A stretch of 64,000 nucleotides of DNA, taken from positions 62,001 through 126,000 of the forward strand of contig NZ_BLTG01000021.1 in the NCBI RefSeq assembly GCF_017312405.1, given 5' to 3'. This DNA comes from Mycobacterium sp. PO1. Its GTDB lineage: Bacteria > Actinomycetota > Actinomycetes > Mycobacteriales > Mycobacteriaceae. The notes below the pieces were generated by a model. It had not been told where the DNA came from and made no database searches. It saw only the letters and a list, made by a program, of their open reading frames with translations. Position 1 is the first letter of the stretch. Every line of letters starts with the position of its first letter. A program made the translations under genes and the position numbers. This document shows, in pieces, positions 9,458 through 17,571 of the stretch.

Positions 9458-10497
9458 ACGGATTGGGACAACGGCTCGCAGCCGCTCTGCTCGCCGCGAC
9501 CACCGCAATCACCATGTCCGGGTGTGTTTCCCGGCCAGGATCGGAAGCCAGCGGCGGCGAAGGGGGCGTCATCCGGTTCACGTTCGCACCGGATCCTGTC
9601 TGGGACTACATCACCGACCAGGGAATCCTGGCGGAGATGGAGGAACAGTCCGGGTTCACCATCGACGCGTCCTCGACCTGGGACGAGTTCGGCGTGTTCG
9701 CGGGCGGCCACGCCGACATCGTGTCCTCGGCCTCCTACGAGGTGCCCGTGATCGAACAGGAGACCGGGCGCGACACCGTAGTCATCGGCAAGTACAACAT
9801 GGACCGCAGCGTGATCATCGCCCGCGCCGACAATCCGGCCACCACGCTGGCCGACCTGAAGGGTGAGGACATCTCGGCCTTCACCGCCGTATCGGCGACA
9901 CTGGTCTGGGGCGCCTACGCCAAGAAGCTTCACGACGTCGACTTCCGTTCGGGAGGCGGCGACTACAACATCATCGTGTCGGACCCGCAGCAACAAGCCG
10001 AGCTCGTGGAGAAGGGCGAGGTCGCCGCGTGTGTGTGTCTGCCCGAGTTCGCCACCCCGGGGCTGCGCAGCGGCGAGCTGAAGGTGCTCTACGACGGCAA
10101 AGCTTCGTCTGACATGTATTCCGAGCTGGTGGTGCAAGGCCATGAGGGCCCGATGATCAACGTGTTCCTCGCCGGTGCCGAGTGGGCGGACCAGAATCCG
10201 GAGAAGGTGGAGTTTTTCCTCGACGTCTGGCAGCGCGGCCTGGAGGAGTGGGAGGCCAACCAGTCCACGATCATCGAGACCTATCCTCAGCACTTCGCGG
10301 TCGAGGCGCCTGAAGACATCACGTTCGTCCAGGAGTACGTCGGTGACCACGACTGGTTCGTCCGCGACGTGCGATTCGACCAGGCATGGGCCGACAACGA
10401 GTCCCAGGTGTTCCCGTTGCTCAAGGAGACCGGGTTCATGGAGCAGGACCAGGCACTGCCGAAGTTCCGGCCGTCTGAACAAGGCGGCGCTTCGTGA
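9454..10497 (+). CDS. ABC transporter substrate-binding lipoprotein, NitT/TauT type
   Basis: A 347-residue exported binding protein. A short signal peptide ends in a lipobox ITMSGC with the lipidated Cys at position 24, so the mature protein should be anchored outside the cytoplasmic membrane. The fold is that of periplasmic NMT1/SsuA-like proteins: a VIRFTFAPDP opening, HADIVSSASYEVPV and DLKGEDISAFTAVSATL. The GTG start overlaps the GntR stop (GTGA), and its stop overlaps the first permease. The ligand cannot be predicted; nitrate, taurine, sulfonates and aromatic acids are all carried by this class. Confidence 0.85.
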   Translation: MNGLGQRLAAALLAATTAITMSGCVSRPGSEASGGEGGVIRFTFAPDPVWDYITDQGILAEMEEQSGFTIDASSTWDEFGVFAGGHADIVSSASYEVPVIEQETGRDTVVIGKYNMDRSVIIARADNPATTLADLKGEDISAFTAVSATLVWGAYAKKLHDVDFRSGGGDYNIIVSDPQQQAELVEKGEVAACVCLPEFATPGLRSGELKVLYDGKASSDMYSELVVQGHEGPMINVFLAGAEWADQNPEKVEFFLDVWQRGLEEWEANQSTIIETYPQHFAVEAPEDITFVQEYVGDHDWFVRDVRFDQAWADNESQVFPLLKETGFMEQDQALPKFRPSEQGGAS

Positions 10498-11333
10498 CAG
10501 TAACCCAGAGCAGGCCCGAGAGCGGGGCGGGCGCGGCCCCCGATGAGGGCGCCGCTCCCGCCGCCCGCCCGAGGGCCGCGATGGCCCGCCGCGTCGGGCT
10601 CCAACTGGCCGGCTACGCAACGCTGTTGGCCATCTGGTCGATGTGCTCGCTGGTGGTGTTCACCGAGTACGTGCTTCCGGCACCGTGGACAGTCGCCGCC
10701 GAGATGTGGCATCTCGCCGCTGACGGCACCGCATTTGTCCAGTTCGGCTCCAGCATTGTCAAGATCGCCCTCGGGTTCGCCATCGGCACCGCGTTCGGGG
10801 TTCCGCTCGGCTTGCTGATGGGCCGCGTGCGCTACCAGAAGTACTTCTGGCAGCAACCTCTGCTGGTCCTGGGCAACGTACCTGGCTTGGCCTTCGCGGT
10901 ATTCGCACTCATCTTGTTCGGCATCGGCGCCATCGGTCCGATCGTGGTGGTGGCGTTCGTTGCTCTTCCCTATGTGGCGCTCAACGTCGCCCAGGGCGTC
11001 GAGGAGGTGGACGCCAAGCTGATCGACATGAGCGCGGTGTACGGCATCGGACGAGCGGAGATCGTCAAGTCGGTGTTCCTGCCGTCTGTCATGCCGTTCC
11101 TGTTCGCCGCACTGCGATACGGGTTCGCCATGGCCTGGAAGGTGGAAGCGCTGACCGAGGTGTTCGGTGGTCGCAGCGGCATCGGGTTCATGATCCGTCA
11201 GTCCTATCAAGAATTTTCGGTGGCCGGTGTGCTGGCCTGGACCGGCTTCTTCGTGATCTTCATCCTGTTGATCGAACGAGTCTTCCTGGCCGGCCTGGAA
11301 CGACGGTTCTTCGCGTGGAGAGGTGGACGGTGA
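10494..11333 (+). CDS. ABC transporter permease (SsuC/TauC-like), first subunit
   Basis: A 279-residue inner-membrane permease with a roughly 35-residue Ala/Pro/Arg-rich cytoplasmic leader and about six transmembrane segments. The BPD-transporter EAA-loop region is visible at EEVDAKLIDMSAVYGIGRAE followed by LPSVMPFLFAALRYGF, which contacts the ATPase. Its GTG start overlaps the binding-protein stop. A second permease follows immediately, so the membrane domain is probably a heterodimer, whereas many NitT/TauT systems use one permease. Confidence 0.88.
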   Translation: MTVTQSRPESGAGAAPDEGAAPAARPRAAMARRVGLQLAGYATLLAIWSMCSLVVFTEYVLPAPWTVAAEMWHLAADGTAFVQFGSSIVKIALGFAIGTAFGVPLGLLMGRVRYQKYFWQQPLLVLGNVPGLAFAVFALILFGIGAIGPIVVVAFVALPYVALNVAQGVEEVDAKLIDMSAVYGIGRAEIVKSVFLPSVMPFLFAALRYGFAMAWKVEALTEVFGGRSGIGFMIRQSYQEFSVAGVLAWTGFFVIFILLIERVFLAGLERRFFAWRGGR

Positions 11334-11334
11334 G

Positions 11335-12180
11335 ATGAGCGCACCTGCGATCAACCCCGGGCAGGCGGTCGACGGCCGAGTGACCCCGCGGCAGAACTGG
11401 CTGACCGGTCCGTTCGGGGCCAGTCTGGCGGCAGCGCTGGTATTTCTCGTGGCGTGGCAGCTGGCCGGCACGTTCGGGGAGCGAATTCCCGGGCCGATGC
11501 CGGTGGTGAATGCGGCGATCAGCGAGATCGAACGCGGCGAGTTCTTCTACAACTTCGCGATCAGCATGCAGCGCTTCGCGATCGGCATGGCACTGTCGAT
11601 CGTTGTGGGCGTGGCCCTCGGCATCGCGATCGGCTCGTCGCGAATCTTCGACAACCTGTTCGGTGACGTCAATCTGGTCGGACTGGCGATACCGGCGGTG
11701 ATCTGGGCGCTGTTGTGCACCATGTGGTTCGGGTTCGCCGACACGGCCCCGATCGTCACGGTGATCCTGTCGGCTGTTCCGTTCGTCGTCGTCAACGTCG
11801 CCGCAGGCGCCAGGTCGGTACCACCCGACCTCCTGGACATGTCGCAGTCCTACGACGTGCCGCGGACACGCCGATTACGCCACGCTGTCCTTCCCGCAGT
11901 GACCGGATACGTGGTAGCCGGCATCCGGTTCGGCGTGATGTCGGGCTGGAACGGATTGCTGTTGTCCGAGTGGTTCGGCTCCGCTGACGGCGTGGGTCAC
12001 CGCGCGCGGTACTGGTACGACGCCAATCAACTTCCGGGCTTCGTGGCCTGGATAGCGTTCTTCATCGTCTTCATGGTGCTGACCGACCGTGTTGTGCTCG
12101 AGCGTCTTTCCCGGCGGGCGTTCCGGTGGCGTGACGGTGAATCCGCGCCCGGCAAACCATCCGCGGCAGCTGCCGCCTAG
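11335..12180 (+). CDS. ABC transporter permease (SsuC/TauC-like), second subunit
   Basis: A 281-residue permease with about six membrane segments and the EAA-loop region PPDLLDMSQSYDVPRTRRLR followed by HAVLPAVTGYVVAGIRFG. ATG 11335 lies one base after the preceding stop and has GAGAGGTGG upstream; an in-frame GTG at 11323 would overlap the first permease. It is a paralogue of the upstream permease with modest similarity. It ends 24 bases before the ATPase gene. Confidence 0.88.
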   Translation: MSAPAINPGQAVDGRVTPRQNWLTGPFGASLAAALVFLVAWQLAGTFGERIPGPMPVVNAAISEIERGEFFYNFAISMQRFAIGMALSIVVGVALGIAIGSSRIFDNLFGDVNLVGLAIPAVIWALLCTMWFGFADTAPIVTVILSAVPFVVVNVAAGARSVPPDLLDMSQSYDVPRTRRLRHAVLPAVTGYVVAGIRFGVMSGWNGLLLSEWFGSADGVGHRARYWYDANQLPGFVAWIAFFIVFMVLTDRVVLERLSRRAFRWRDGESAPGKPSAAAAA

Positions 12181-12204
12181 CAACCCGACATCAAGGAGAC
12201 TGGC

Positions 12205-12969
12205 ATGGCCAACGTCACTGTCACCGATCTGCTCAAAGTGTTCAACACGCCGACAGGTCCGCAGACCGTCATCAACCGAATCAACTTCGAGATCGCGGAC
12301 CGTTCGTTCGTTTCTCTGGTCGGCCCGTCCGGCTGCGGAAAGACCACTCTGCTCAACATCATCGCCGGCATCGAGTCGGCCACGTCCGGAACGGTGAGCG
12401 TGGGCGCCGCAGGCCAGCAGGCCAAACTCGCCTACGTCTTCCAGGAGCCGCGGCTGCTGCCCTGGCGGTCGATCTTCGACAACCTGATGTACGTCCAGAA
12501 GGTGCGCGACGAGGCCGCCAAGGAGCGCGTCCATCAGGCGCTCACGCGCGTCGGATTGGGCCACGCCGAGCGCAAGTGGCCCGGGCAGCTCTCCGGCGGG
12601 CAGCAGCAGCGCGTCGGGATCGCCCGGGCCCTGTCCATCGAGCCCGACGTGTTGCTGATGGACGAGCCGTTCAGCCACCTCGACGCGATCACAGCGCGCG
12701 GTCTGCGCGAACACCTCCAGGAGCTGTGGGCCCAGACCCGGAAGACGGTGGTCTTCGTCACCCATGACGTGAGCGAAGCCGCGGAACTGTCCGACCGGAT
12801 TCTCATGCTGGCGCCCGGCGGCACCATCCATGAAGACATCCCCGTCGACCTCGCTCGCCCGCGCAAGGCCTCCAACACCGAGGTCGCCGTGCTGGAGTCG
12901 TCGATTCTGCGCCGGTTCGAGGAACTCGAAGCCAGCTCCCGCCAACCCAGCGTCGCCACCAGCGCCTGA
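12205..12969 (+). CDS. ABC transporter ATP-binding protein (SsuB/TauB-like)
   Basis: A 254-residue ATPase. Walker A GPSGCGKTT is at 40-48, the Q-loop at FQEPRLLPWRSI, the signature LSGGQQQR begins at 129, Walker B LLMDEP is at 150-155 and the switch His is in VFVTHDVSEA. LLPWRSIFDNL is typical of the NitT/TauT import ATPases. A ribosome site, AAGGAGA, precedes the ATG. It completes a four-gene importer. Confidence 0.95.
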   Translation: MANVTVTDLLKVFNTPTGPQTVINRINFEIADRSFVSLVGPSGCGKTTLLNIIAGIESATSGTVSVGAAGQQAKLAYVFQEPRLLPWRSIFDNLMYVQKVRDEAAKERVHQALTRVGLGHAERKWPGQLSGGQQQRVGIARALSIEPDVLLMDEPFSHLDAITARGLREHLQELWAQTRKTVVFVTHDVSEAAELSDRILMLAPGGTIHEDIPVDLARPRKASNTEVAVLESSILRRFEELEASSRQPSVATSA

Positions 12970-12992
12970 CGACCTGACCGACAAGGAATCCC

Positions 12993-14531
12993 ATGACTGA
13001 CTCTTCGGTGGCTTCTGCCGCGTCCGCCACCTCGCGAAACGGCGAGCATGTCCACGGTCTTCTGATCGATGGCGAGCTGCGACCCGGCGGCGGCGAGATC
13101 CTCGAACTGATCAACCCTGCGACGGCAACCGTATTCGCCCGTTGTCACAGCGCCACCATGCAAGACACCGACGCTGCGGTGGTGTCCGCACGAACAGCGT
13201 TCGACTCCGGCGTGTGGTCGCAGATGCCGATCCATCAGCGTGCGCGGATACTGAACCGTTTCGGTGACCTTCTGGAACGCGACATGCACAAGCTGTATCG
13301 ACTGGAGACCGACAACAACGGCCGGCCCATCACCGAAACCAAGGCCCAGATCACCCGACTGCCGGAGTGGTACCGCTACAACGCCGCGTTGCTGTTGGCT
13401 GACCGCACCTCCGTGGTCCCGATGTCCGGCTCCTATCACGCCTACACCTCACGGTTCCCCCTCGGCGTGGTCGCCACCCTGTCCTCGTTCAACCATCCGC
13501 TGATGATCGCCTCGAAGAGCGTTGCCCCGGCATTGGCCACTGGTAACAGCGTGGTACTCAAACCCTCTGAGCAGACGCCGTTGACGGCGTTGTTGATCGG
13601 CGAGCTGGCGCTGGAGGCCGGAGTCCCACCGGGTGTGTTCAACGTAATCCCCGGACTGGGTCCGGTCACCGGTGCCGGACTGGCCGAACATCCCCTGGTC
13701 GACAAGGTGGTGTTCACCGGCGGAACCGAGGTAGGCCGCAGCATCTCGATGGCCACCGCGTCGCGCTTTGCCAAATCGACGGTGGAGTTGGGCGGCAAGA
13801 CACCGGTGCTGGTGTTCGAGGACGTCCCGGTCGAGGTATCCGCTCGCGGGGCGGCGTTCGGCGGTTTCGTCGGAGCCGGCCAAACATGCATCGCCGGAAC
13901 TCGAATCGTGGTGCAGGAGAGCATCTATGACGAATTCGTCGCTGCCCTGGTTGCGCAGGCGGAGCGGATCAGAATCGGTGATCCGAGCCTACCCGACACC
14001 CAGCTCGGGCCGGTGATCTCCGAGCGCGCCCGCCAACGCATTCTCAACTACGTCGACATCGGCATCGGCGAGGGCGCGACGCTCGCCACCGGCGGCGTCG
14101 TTCCGGACGTACCGGGACTCGACGGGTACTTTCTCGCCCCCACCGTGCTGTCCAACGTGACCAACCAGATGCGGGTCGCACGGGAAGAGATCTTCGGGCC
14201 GGTGCTGGTGGTCATCCCCTTCACCGACGAAGCCGATGCGATCGGCATCGCCAACGACTCGCCGTACGGTTTGGGCTCGTCCATCTGGACGCGAGACGTC
14301 GCCCGTGCACATCGAGTCGCATCCAAGCTCGAGCAGGGCATCGTCTGGGTCAATGATCATCACCGGCTCGACCCGTGTTCCCCATGGGGTGGGGTTCGAG
14401 ACAGCGGACACGGCCGGGAAGGCGGCTGGGAATCATTCAACGACTTCACCCACGTCCGCGCCGTCACGGTGCGCACCGCGCCCGACGACGTGGACTGGTA
14501 CGGCGGCATCGCTCTGGAAAGGCTGAACTGA
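12993..14531 (+). CDS. NAD(P)-dependent aldehyde dehydrogenase
   Basis: A 512-residue aldehyde dehydrogenase that oxidises an aldehyde to the acid. Visible sites are the Rossmann segment FTGGTEVGR (about 241-249), the general base E265 in VELGGK and the catalytic C299 in GAGQTCIAGTR, with EEIFGPVLVV further on. ATG 12993 has an AAGGAA site upstream. It is 23 bases after the ATPase gene and ends one base before the next ATG, so it belongs to the GntR-led operon. Betaine-aldehyde, aromatic and aliphatic aldehydes are all possible substrates. Confidence 0.93.
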   Translation: MTDSSVASAASATSRNGEHVHGLLIDGELRPGGGEILELINPATATVFARCHSATMQDTDAAVVSARTAFDSGVWSQMPIHQRARILNRFGDLLERDMHKLYRLETDNNGRPITETKAQITRLPEWYRYNAALLLADRTSVVPMSGSYHAYTSRFPLGVVATLSSFNHPLMIASKSVAPALATGNSVVLKPSEQTPLTALLIGELALEAGVPPGVFNVIPGLGPVTGAGLAEHPLVDKVVFTGGTEVGRSISMATASRFAKSTVELGGKTPVLVFEDVPVEVSARGAAFGGFVGAGQTCIAGTRIVVQESIYDEFVAALVAQAERIRIGDPSLPDTQLGPVISERARQRILNYVDIGIGEGATLATGGVVPDVPGLDGYFLAPTVLSNVTNQMRVAREEIFGPVLVVIPFTDEADAIGIANDSPYGLGSSIWTRDVARAHRVASKLEQGIVWVNDHHRLDPCSPWGGVRDSGHGREGGWESFNDFTHVRAVTVRTAPDDVDWYGGIALERLN

Positions 14532-14532
14532 C

Positions 14533-15285
14533 ATGACCGCGCATCTGTTGAGCGAAAACTCGCTCCCCGCAGTACAGGGCCTCTCGTTCGAGCAGGACGG
14601 CTCGATACTGACCGTCCGGTTGGACAGTCCCGAGGGAAACCTGATGACCATGGACATGTGCGACGCACTGGTCGAGGTGCTCTCCGCTCCCCCGGATTCC
14701 GCACACATCATGCTCATCACAGGCGCCGGGGACCAATTCTGCATGGGTCGGGAACGCACGGCCGCCACTCCCGATGACCTACCCGCAGAAGTCCGCCGAC
14801 TCGTCGCCCTCAATGAAGCGCTGACGGCGACACGTCTGGTCACCGTGGCGAGAGTGCACGGAGATGCAGCCGGGTTCGGTGTCGGGCTCGCCGCCCTGTG
14901 CGACGTGGCACTTGCCACCCGTGCAGCACAGCTCGGCTTTCCCGAGGTCCGCATCGATCTGGCACCGGCTCTGGTGTTGGCGTGGCTGCCGCGGATGGTC
15001 GGCAGACGCGCGGCCTTCTGGCTCACTGCCAGTGGGGCTCAGGTCTGCGCAGACGAGGCTGTTCGAATCGGGCTGCTCAACGACGTCGTCGACGATTCCG
15101 AAGCACTCGACGCCGCGGTCGAGCGGGCGATCGCGATGTTGTCGGCCGGACAACCTCGGGTCCACACCGAGATCAAAGCCATGCTCAACTCAGTGGAGTC
15201 GCTGTCGCAGCAACAGTCCTACGAGCTGGCCAGCGACAGGCTGGTACTCGGGTCACTCCGCCGCCGGCACGCGGCCGCCCCCTGA
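14533..15285 (+). CDS. Enoyl-CoA hydratase/isomerase (crotonase) family protein
   Basis: A 250-residue crotonase-fold protein with the usual oxyanion segments: LITGAGDQFCMGRE for the first loop and RVHGDAAGFGVGLAALCDVALA for the second, then FPEVRIDLAPALV. The canonical second-loop GGG is altered to AAGFG, and only some usual acidic catalytic positions are evident, so the reaction may be other than hydration. It is the last gene of the GntR/ABC/ALDH operon and suggests that the imported compound ends up as a CoA ester. A large inverted repeat follows. Confidence 0.85.
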   Translation: MTAHLLSENSLPAVQGLSFEQDGSILTVRLDSPEGNLMTMDMCDALVEVLSAPPDSAHIMLITGAGDQFCMGRERTAATPDDLPAEVRRLVALNEALTATRLVTVARVHGDAAGFGVGLAALCDVALATRAAQLGFPEVRIDLAPALVLAWLPRMVGRRAAFWLTASGAQVCADEAVRIGLLNDVVDDSEALDAAVERAIAMLSAGQPRVHTEIKAMLNSVESLSQQQSYELASDRLVLGSLRRRHAAAP

Positions 15286-15292
15286 AAACTGC

Positions 15293-15344
15293 GAATTCGG
15301 CGTGGTTGTCGTCGCCGCCGAGCATCGACAACCACGCCGAATTC
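15293..15344 (+). terminator. 18-bp perfect inverted repeat between convergent genes
   Basis: GAATTCGGCGTGGTTGTC (15293-15310) is repeated exactly as its reverse complement at 15327-15344, with a 16-base loop. It lies between the convergent crotonase and LLM genes, and its right arm reaches into the LLM stop codon. A bidirectional terminator is the simplest role; no T tract is present. Confidence 0.6.
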
Positions 15345-16386
15345 ACTCGGATGCGCGGTAGGCCGTGACGATGGGTTCGAGTTCGTCGGGTGTGGCGCCG
15401 TGCATGATCAGCGCGTCGGCACCGTAGTCGAACTCCTTGCGGACCCGGTCCACGCACTGCTGAGGCGACCCGGTCGCCGACGGTTCCAGCCACTCCTCCG
15501 GGATCAGCGTGGCGATGTGCTCGATCTGCTCGGCGCTGGCCTTGTGGTCGATACCGCCGGGGATCGACTGCACCACCGCGTCGTCACGGAATCGTTGCAG
15601 CACTGCCGGATCCCAGCCGTTGGTGCTGACCAGCAGGTCTCCGTAACCCTGCAGATAGGTGGCCAGCCGGGCGACGGTCTTCTTCAGCCGCAACTCCTCG
15701 GGCAGATGATCGCCGACGGTGGCGAAGCAGGACCACACCCGCACGCTGGCGGGGTCACGACCAGCCTGCTCCGCGGCGTTCTTGACGGTTTTCACCGCGC
15801 GCTGCAGGGTCTCGGGGGTGAAGTAGGTGTGCAGGATGACGTCGTCGAACTCCCGCCCGCCCAGCGCCAGGGTCTTGGGGCCGAACGCGACCAATGCCAG
15901 CCTGATGTCCTCGTCGAAATCGGGGTCGAGGAACAGGATCTGGTACTTACCGATCGGCCCGTCGTGGTTGAAGATCATCTCGCCGTGCCAGAGCTTGCGC
16001 ATGACCTGCGCGAAGTCCTCCATCTGGGAGGTCGTGACCGACGGGACTCCGAATGCCTGGTACATCGCGGCGATCCCACGTCCCAGCCCGAGCGTGAACC
16101 GGCCGCCGGAGAGTCGATGCATGGTGGTAGCCCACGAACCTGTGATGAGCGGGTGACGGGTGTTGTGGTTGGTCGCCGCCGTGGCGATTCGCATGCGCTC
16201 GGTCACCGCGAGCGCCGCGCCGGTCAGCGACGACGCTTCCTTGACGTTCCACCGCTCGGAGATGAACGCGGTGCCGAAGCCGAGTTGTTCACCGCGGCGA
16301 GCCTCGTCCATCAGCGTGGCCGGGCCTTCCCCGCCGGCGCCGGCCAGCAGGTAATACCCGAGTTCGTCCAAGATCCGCGCTGTCAT
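15343..16386 (-). CDS. LLM-class F420-dependent oxidoreductase
   Basis: A 347-residue luciferase-like TIM-barrel protein. Typical segments are ARRGEQLGFGTAFISERWNVKE near residue 30, TNHNTRHPLITGSWATTMHRL and SGGRFTLGLGRGI. It differs clearly from the LLM protein at 5913-6956 and belongs to another subfamily. ATG 16386 is preferred; an NTF2-like gene lies 16 bases upstream on the same strand. The two probably form one transcript divergent from the TetR gene at 16908. Confidence 0.9.
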   Translation of the reverse strand: MTARILDELGYYLLAGAGGEGPATLMDEARRGEQLGFGTAFISERWNVKEASSLTGAALAVTERMRIATAATNHNTRHPLITGSWATTMHRLSGGRFTLGLGRGIAAMYQAFGVPSVTTSQMEDFAQVMRKLWHGEMIFNHDGPIGKYQILFLDPDFDEDIRLALVAFGPKTLALGGREFDDVILHTYFTPETLQRAVKTVKNAAEQAGRDPASVRVWSCFATVGDHLPEELRLKKTVARLATYLQGYGDLLVSTNGWDPAVLQRFRDDAVVQSIPGGIDHKASAEQIEHIATLIPEEWLEPSATGSPQQCVDRVRKEFDYGADALIMHGATPDELEPIVTAYRASE

Positions 16387-16402
16387 CGGCGATTCGCTCC
16401 GC

Positions 16403-16780
16403 TCATGCCCACACTCCCTGCTTGTAGCCGCAATTCCAGACTTCGGTGATCCTGCCGTCGACCACCCGGAAGATCTCCATGCTGCCGATCGTCGTCTCGG
16501 TACCGTCCTTGAGGGTCATCGGTGACTGATAGACGACTGCGACATGCTCGCCGTCGTCGCCCGCGACCACGAGGTTGAGATCGAAGCGGATACTCTCGAA
16601 CATCTCCCAGTGTCCGACCACCCGAGCGACGGCCTGCTCGTGGGTCAGCGTCGTCGACTCGCCCACGTCGTGGCGGATCACTGTGTCACCGAGGAGTTGT
16701 TCGGCGAGGGCGAAATCGCGCTGGTTCCAGACCACGAGGTTGTACTGCTCGACGACCTCGCGCGCCGACCGGTGCGTCAT
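16403..16780 (-). CDS. NTF2-like (SnoaL-type) small protein
   Basis: A 125-residue protein with the alpha+beta cone pattern of the NTF2 superfamily: EVVEQYNLVVWNQRDFALAE, a central VIRHDVGE, VARVVGHWEMFES, and the closing sheet MEIFRVVDGRITEVWNCG. Members include polyketide cyclases, steroid isomerases and non-enzymatic proteins, so function is open. The start is ATG 16780; the frame extends to 16867, but that extension has a non-NTF2 Arg-rich sequence and reaches into the TetR operator. Confidence 0.78.
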   Translation of the reverse strand: MTHRSAREVVEQYNLVVWNQRDFALAEQLLGDTVIRHDVGESTTLTHEQAVARVVGHWEMFESIRFDLNLVVAGDDGEHVAVVYQSPMTLKDGTETTIGSMEIFRVVDGRITEVWNCGYKQGVWA

Positions 16781-16871
16781 GCGAACACGGCGCCGCTCGG
16801 CACAGTGTCGGGCGTGCCTCTGGCCACCCCGCTCGAAGTCACGCCGACCTCCCGAGTTATTTGCCACTGCG

Positions 16872-16886
16872 CAACTAAGTTAGTTG
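16872..16886 (+). promoter_or_regulatory. Palindromic operator for the divergent TetR gene
   Basis: CAACTAA-G-TTAGTTG is a perfect 7+1+7 palindrome 22 bases before the TetR start codon and upstream of the minus-strand NTF2/LLM pair. Such a position is typical of autoregulating TetR repressors. Confidence 0.7.
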
Positions 16887-16907
16887 TCGAGCGTCTAATA
16901 TGCAAGG

Positions 16908-17528
16908 ATGCCGTCCCCCGCCCGAGGCCTCTCCCAGCCCGAGCGCGTCGAGATGTCCAGTCGCCGCCTGGTCGAGGCAGCTGCCGCCCTGATCGTCGAA
17001 AAGGGCTGGGAAGCAACCACTGCCGCCGAGATCGGGCGGCGCGCCGGCTACAGCAGAGCGATGGTGCACGCCCGGTACGGCAACAAGGACGCCATTCTGG
17101 ACGCATTCTTCCTGCACGAGTACGTCCGGGACCTCAGCCCGGAACCCGACCCGACCGCAACAGGACTGGCGGAGGCCGTTGGTCATTTCGACCGGGTGCG
17201 TCATCTGTTCGCCGAGGACAGCGAGTTCCTGCGGGCGATGTTCGTGGCCACGTTCGAGGCGGTCAAGAGCACCTCTCCGTTGCGGCCGCGGGTGCAGGCA
17301 TGGCTGACGCGCGGCATCGACAAGGTGGAGGCGGGCCTGCGCCGTGGGGTACGAGACGGCTCGGTGCGCGCCGACACCGACATCGACAGGGCAACAGCCG
17401 ATCTCAGCGCCGCAGTCTTCGGTTCGGCCTATCTGTGGACCGTGGGTGGCCAGAGCTACGACCTGGATCGTGAACTGCGCTATGTGCGTGACCGGTTCAT
17501 CCGCGATTACGGCTCACCGCCGTACTGA
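16908..17528 (+). CDS. TetR-family transcriptional regulator
   Basis: A 206-residue regulator with an N-terminal helix-turn-helix at about residues 18-64 (SSRRLVEAAAALIVEKGWEA, TAAEIGRRAGYSRAMVHARYG, NKDAILDAFF) and a variable helical ligand domain. It is divergent from the NTF2-like/LLM oxidoreductase pair with a 15-bp perfect palindrome between, so it most likely represses that pair and itself. The inducer is unknown. A start at ATG 16908 fits the usual N-terminal length. Confidence 0.92.
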   Translation: MPSPARGLSQPERVEMSSRRLVEAAAALIVEKGWEATTAAEIGRRAGYSRAMVHARYGNKDAILDAFFLHEYVRDLSPEPDPTATGLAEAVGHFDRVRHLFAEDSEFLRAMFVATFEAVKSTSPLRPRVQAWLTRGIDKVEAGLRRGVRDGSVRADTDIDRATADLSAAVFGSAYLWTVGGQSYDLDRELRYVRDRFIRDYGSPPY

Positions 17529-17542
17529 CGTCGCGCGGCCAC

Positions 17543-17570
17543 GCCTCGGAAGCCGAGTGGACTCCGAGGC
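17543..17570 (+). terminator. Hairpin between convergent TetR and monooxygenase genes
   Basis: GCCTCGGA (17543-17550) and TCCGAGGC (17563-17570) form a perfect 8-bp stem with a 12-base loop in the 43-base gap between the two convergent genes. There is no T tract; a bidirectional terminator is inferred. Confidence 0.5.
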
Positions 17571-17571
17571 C

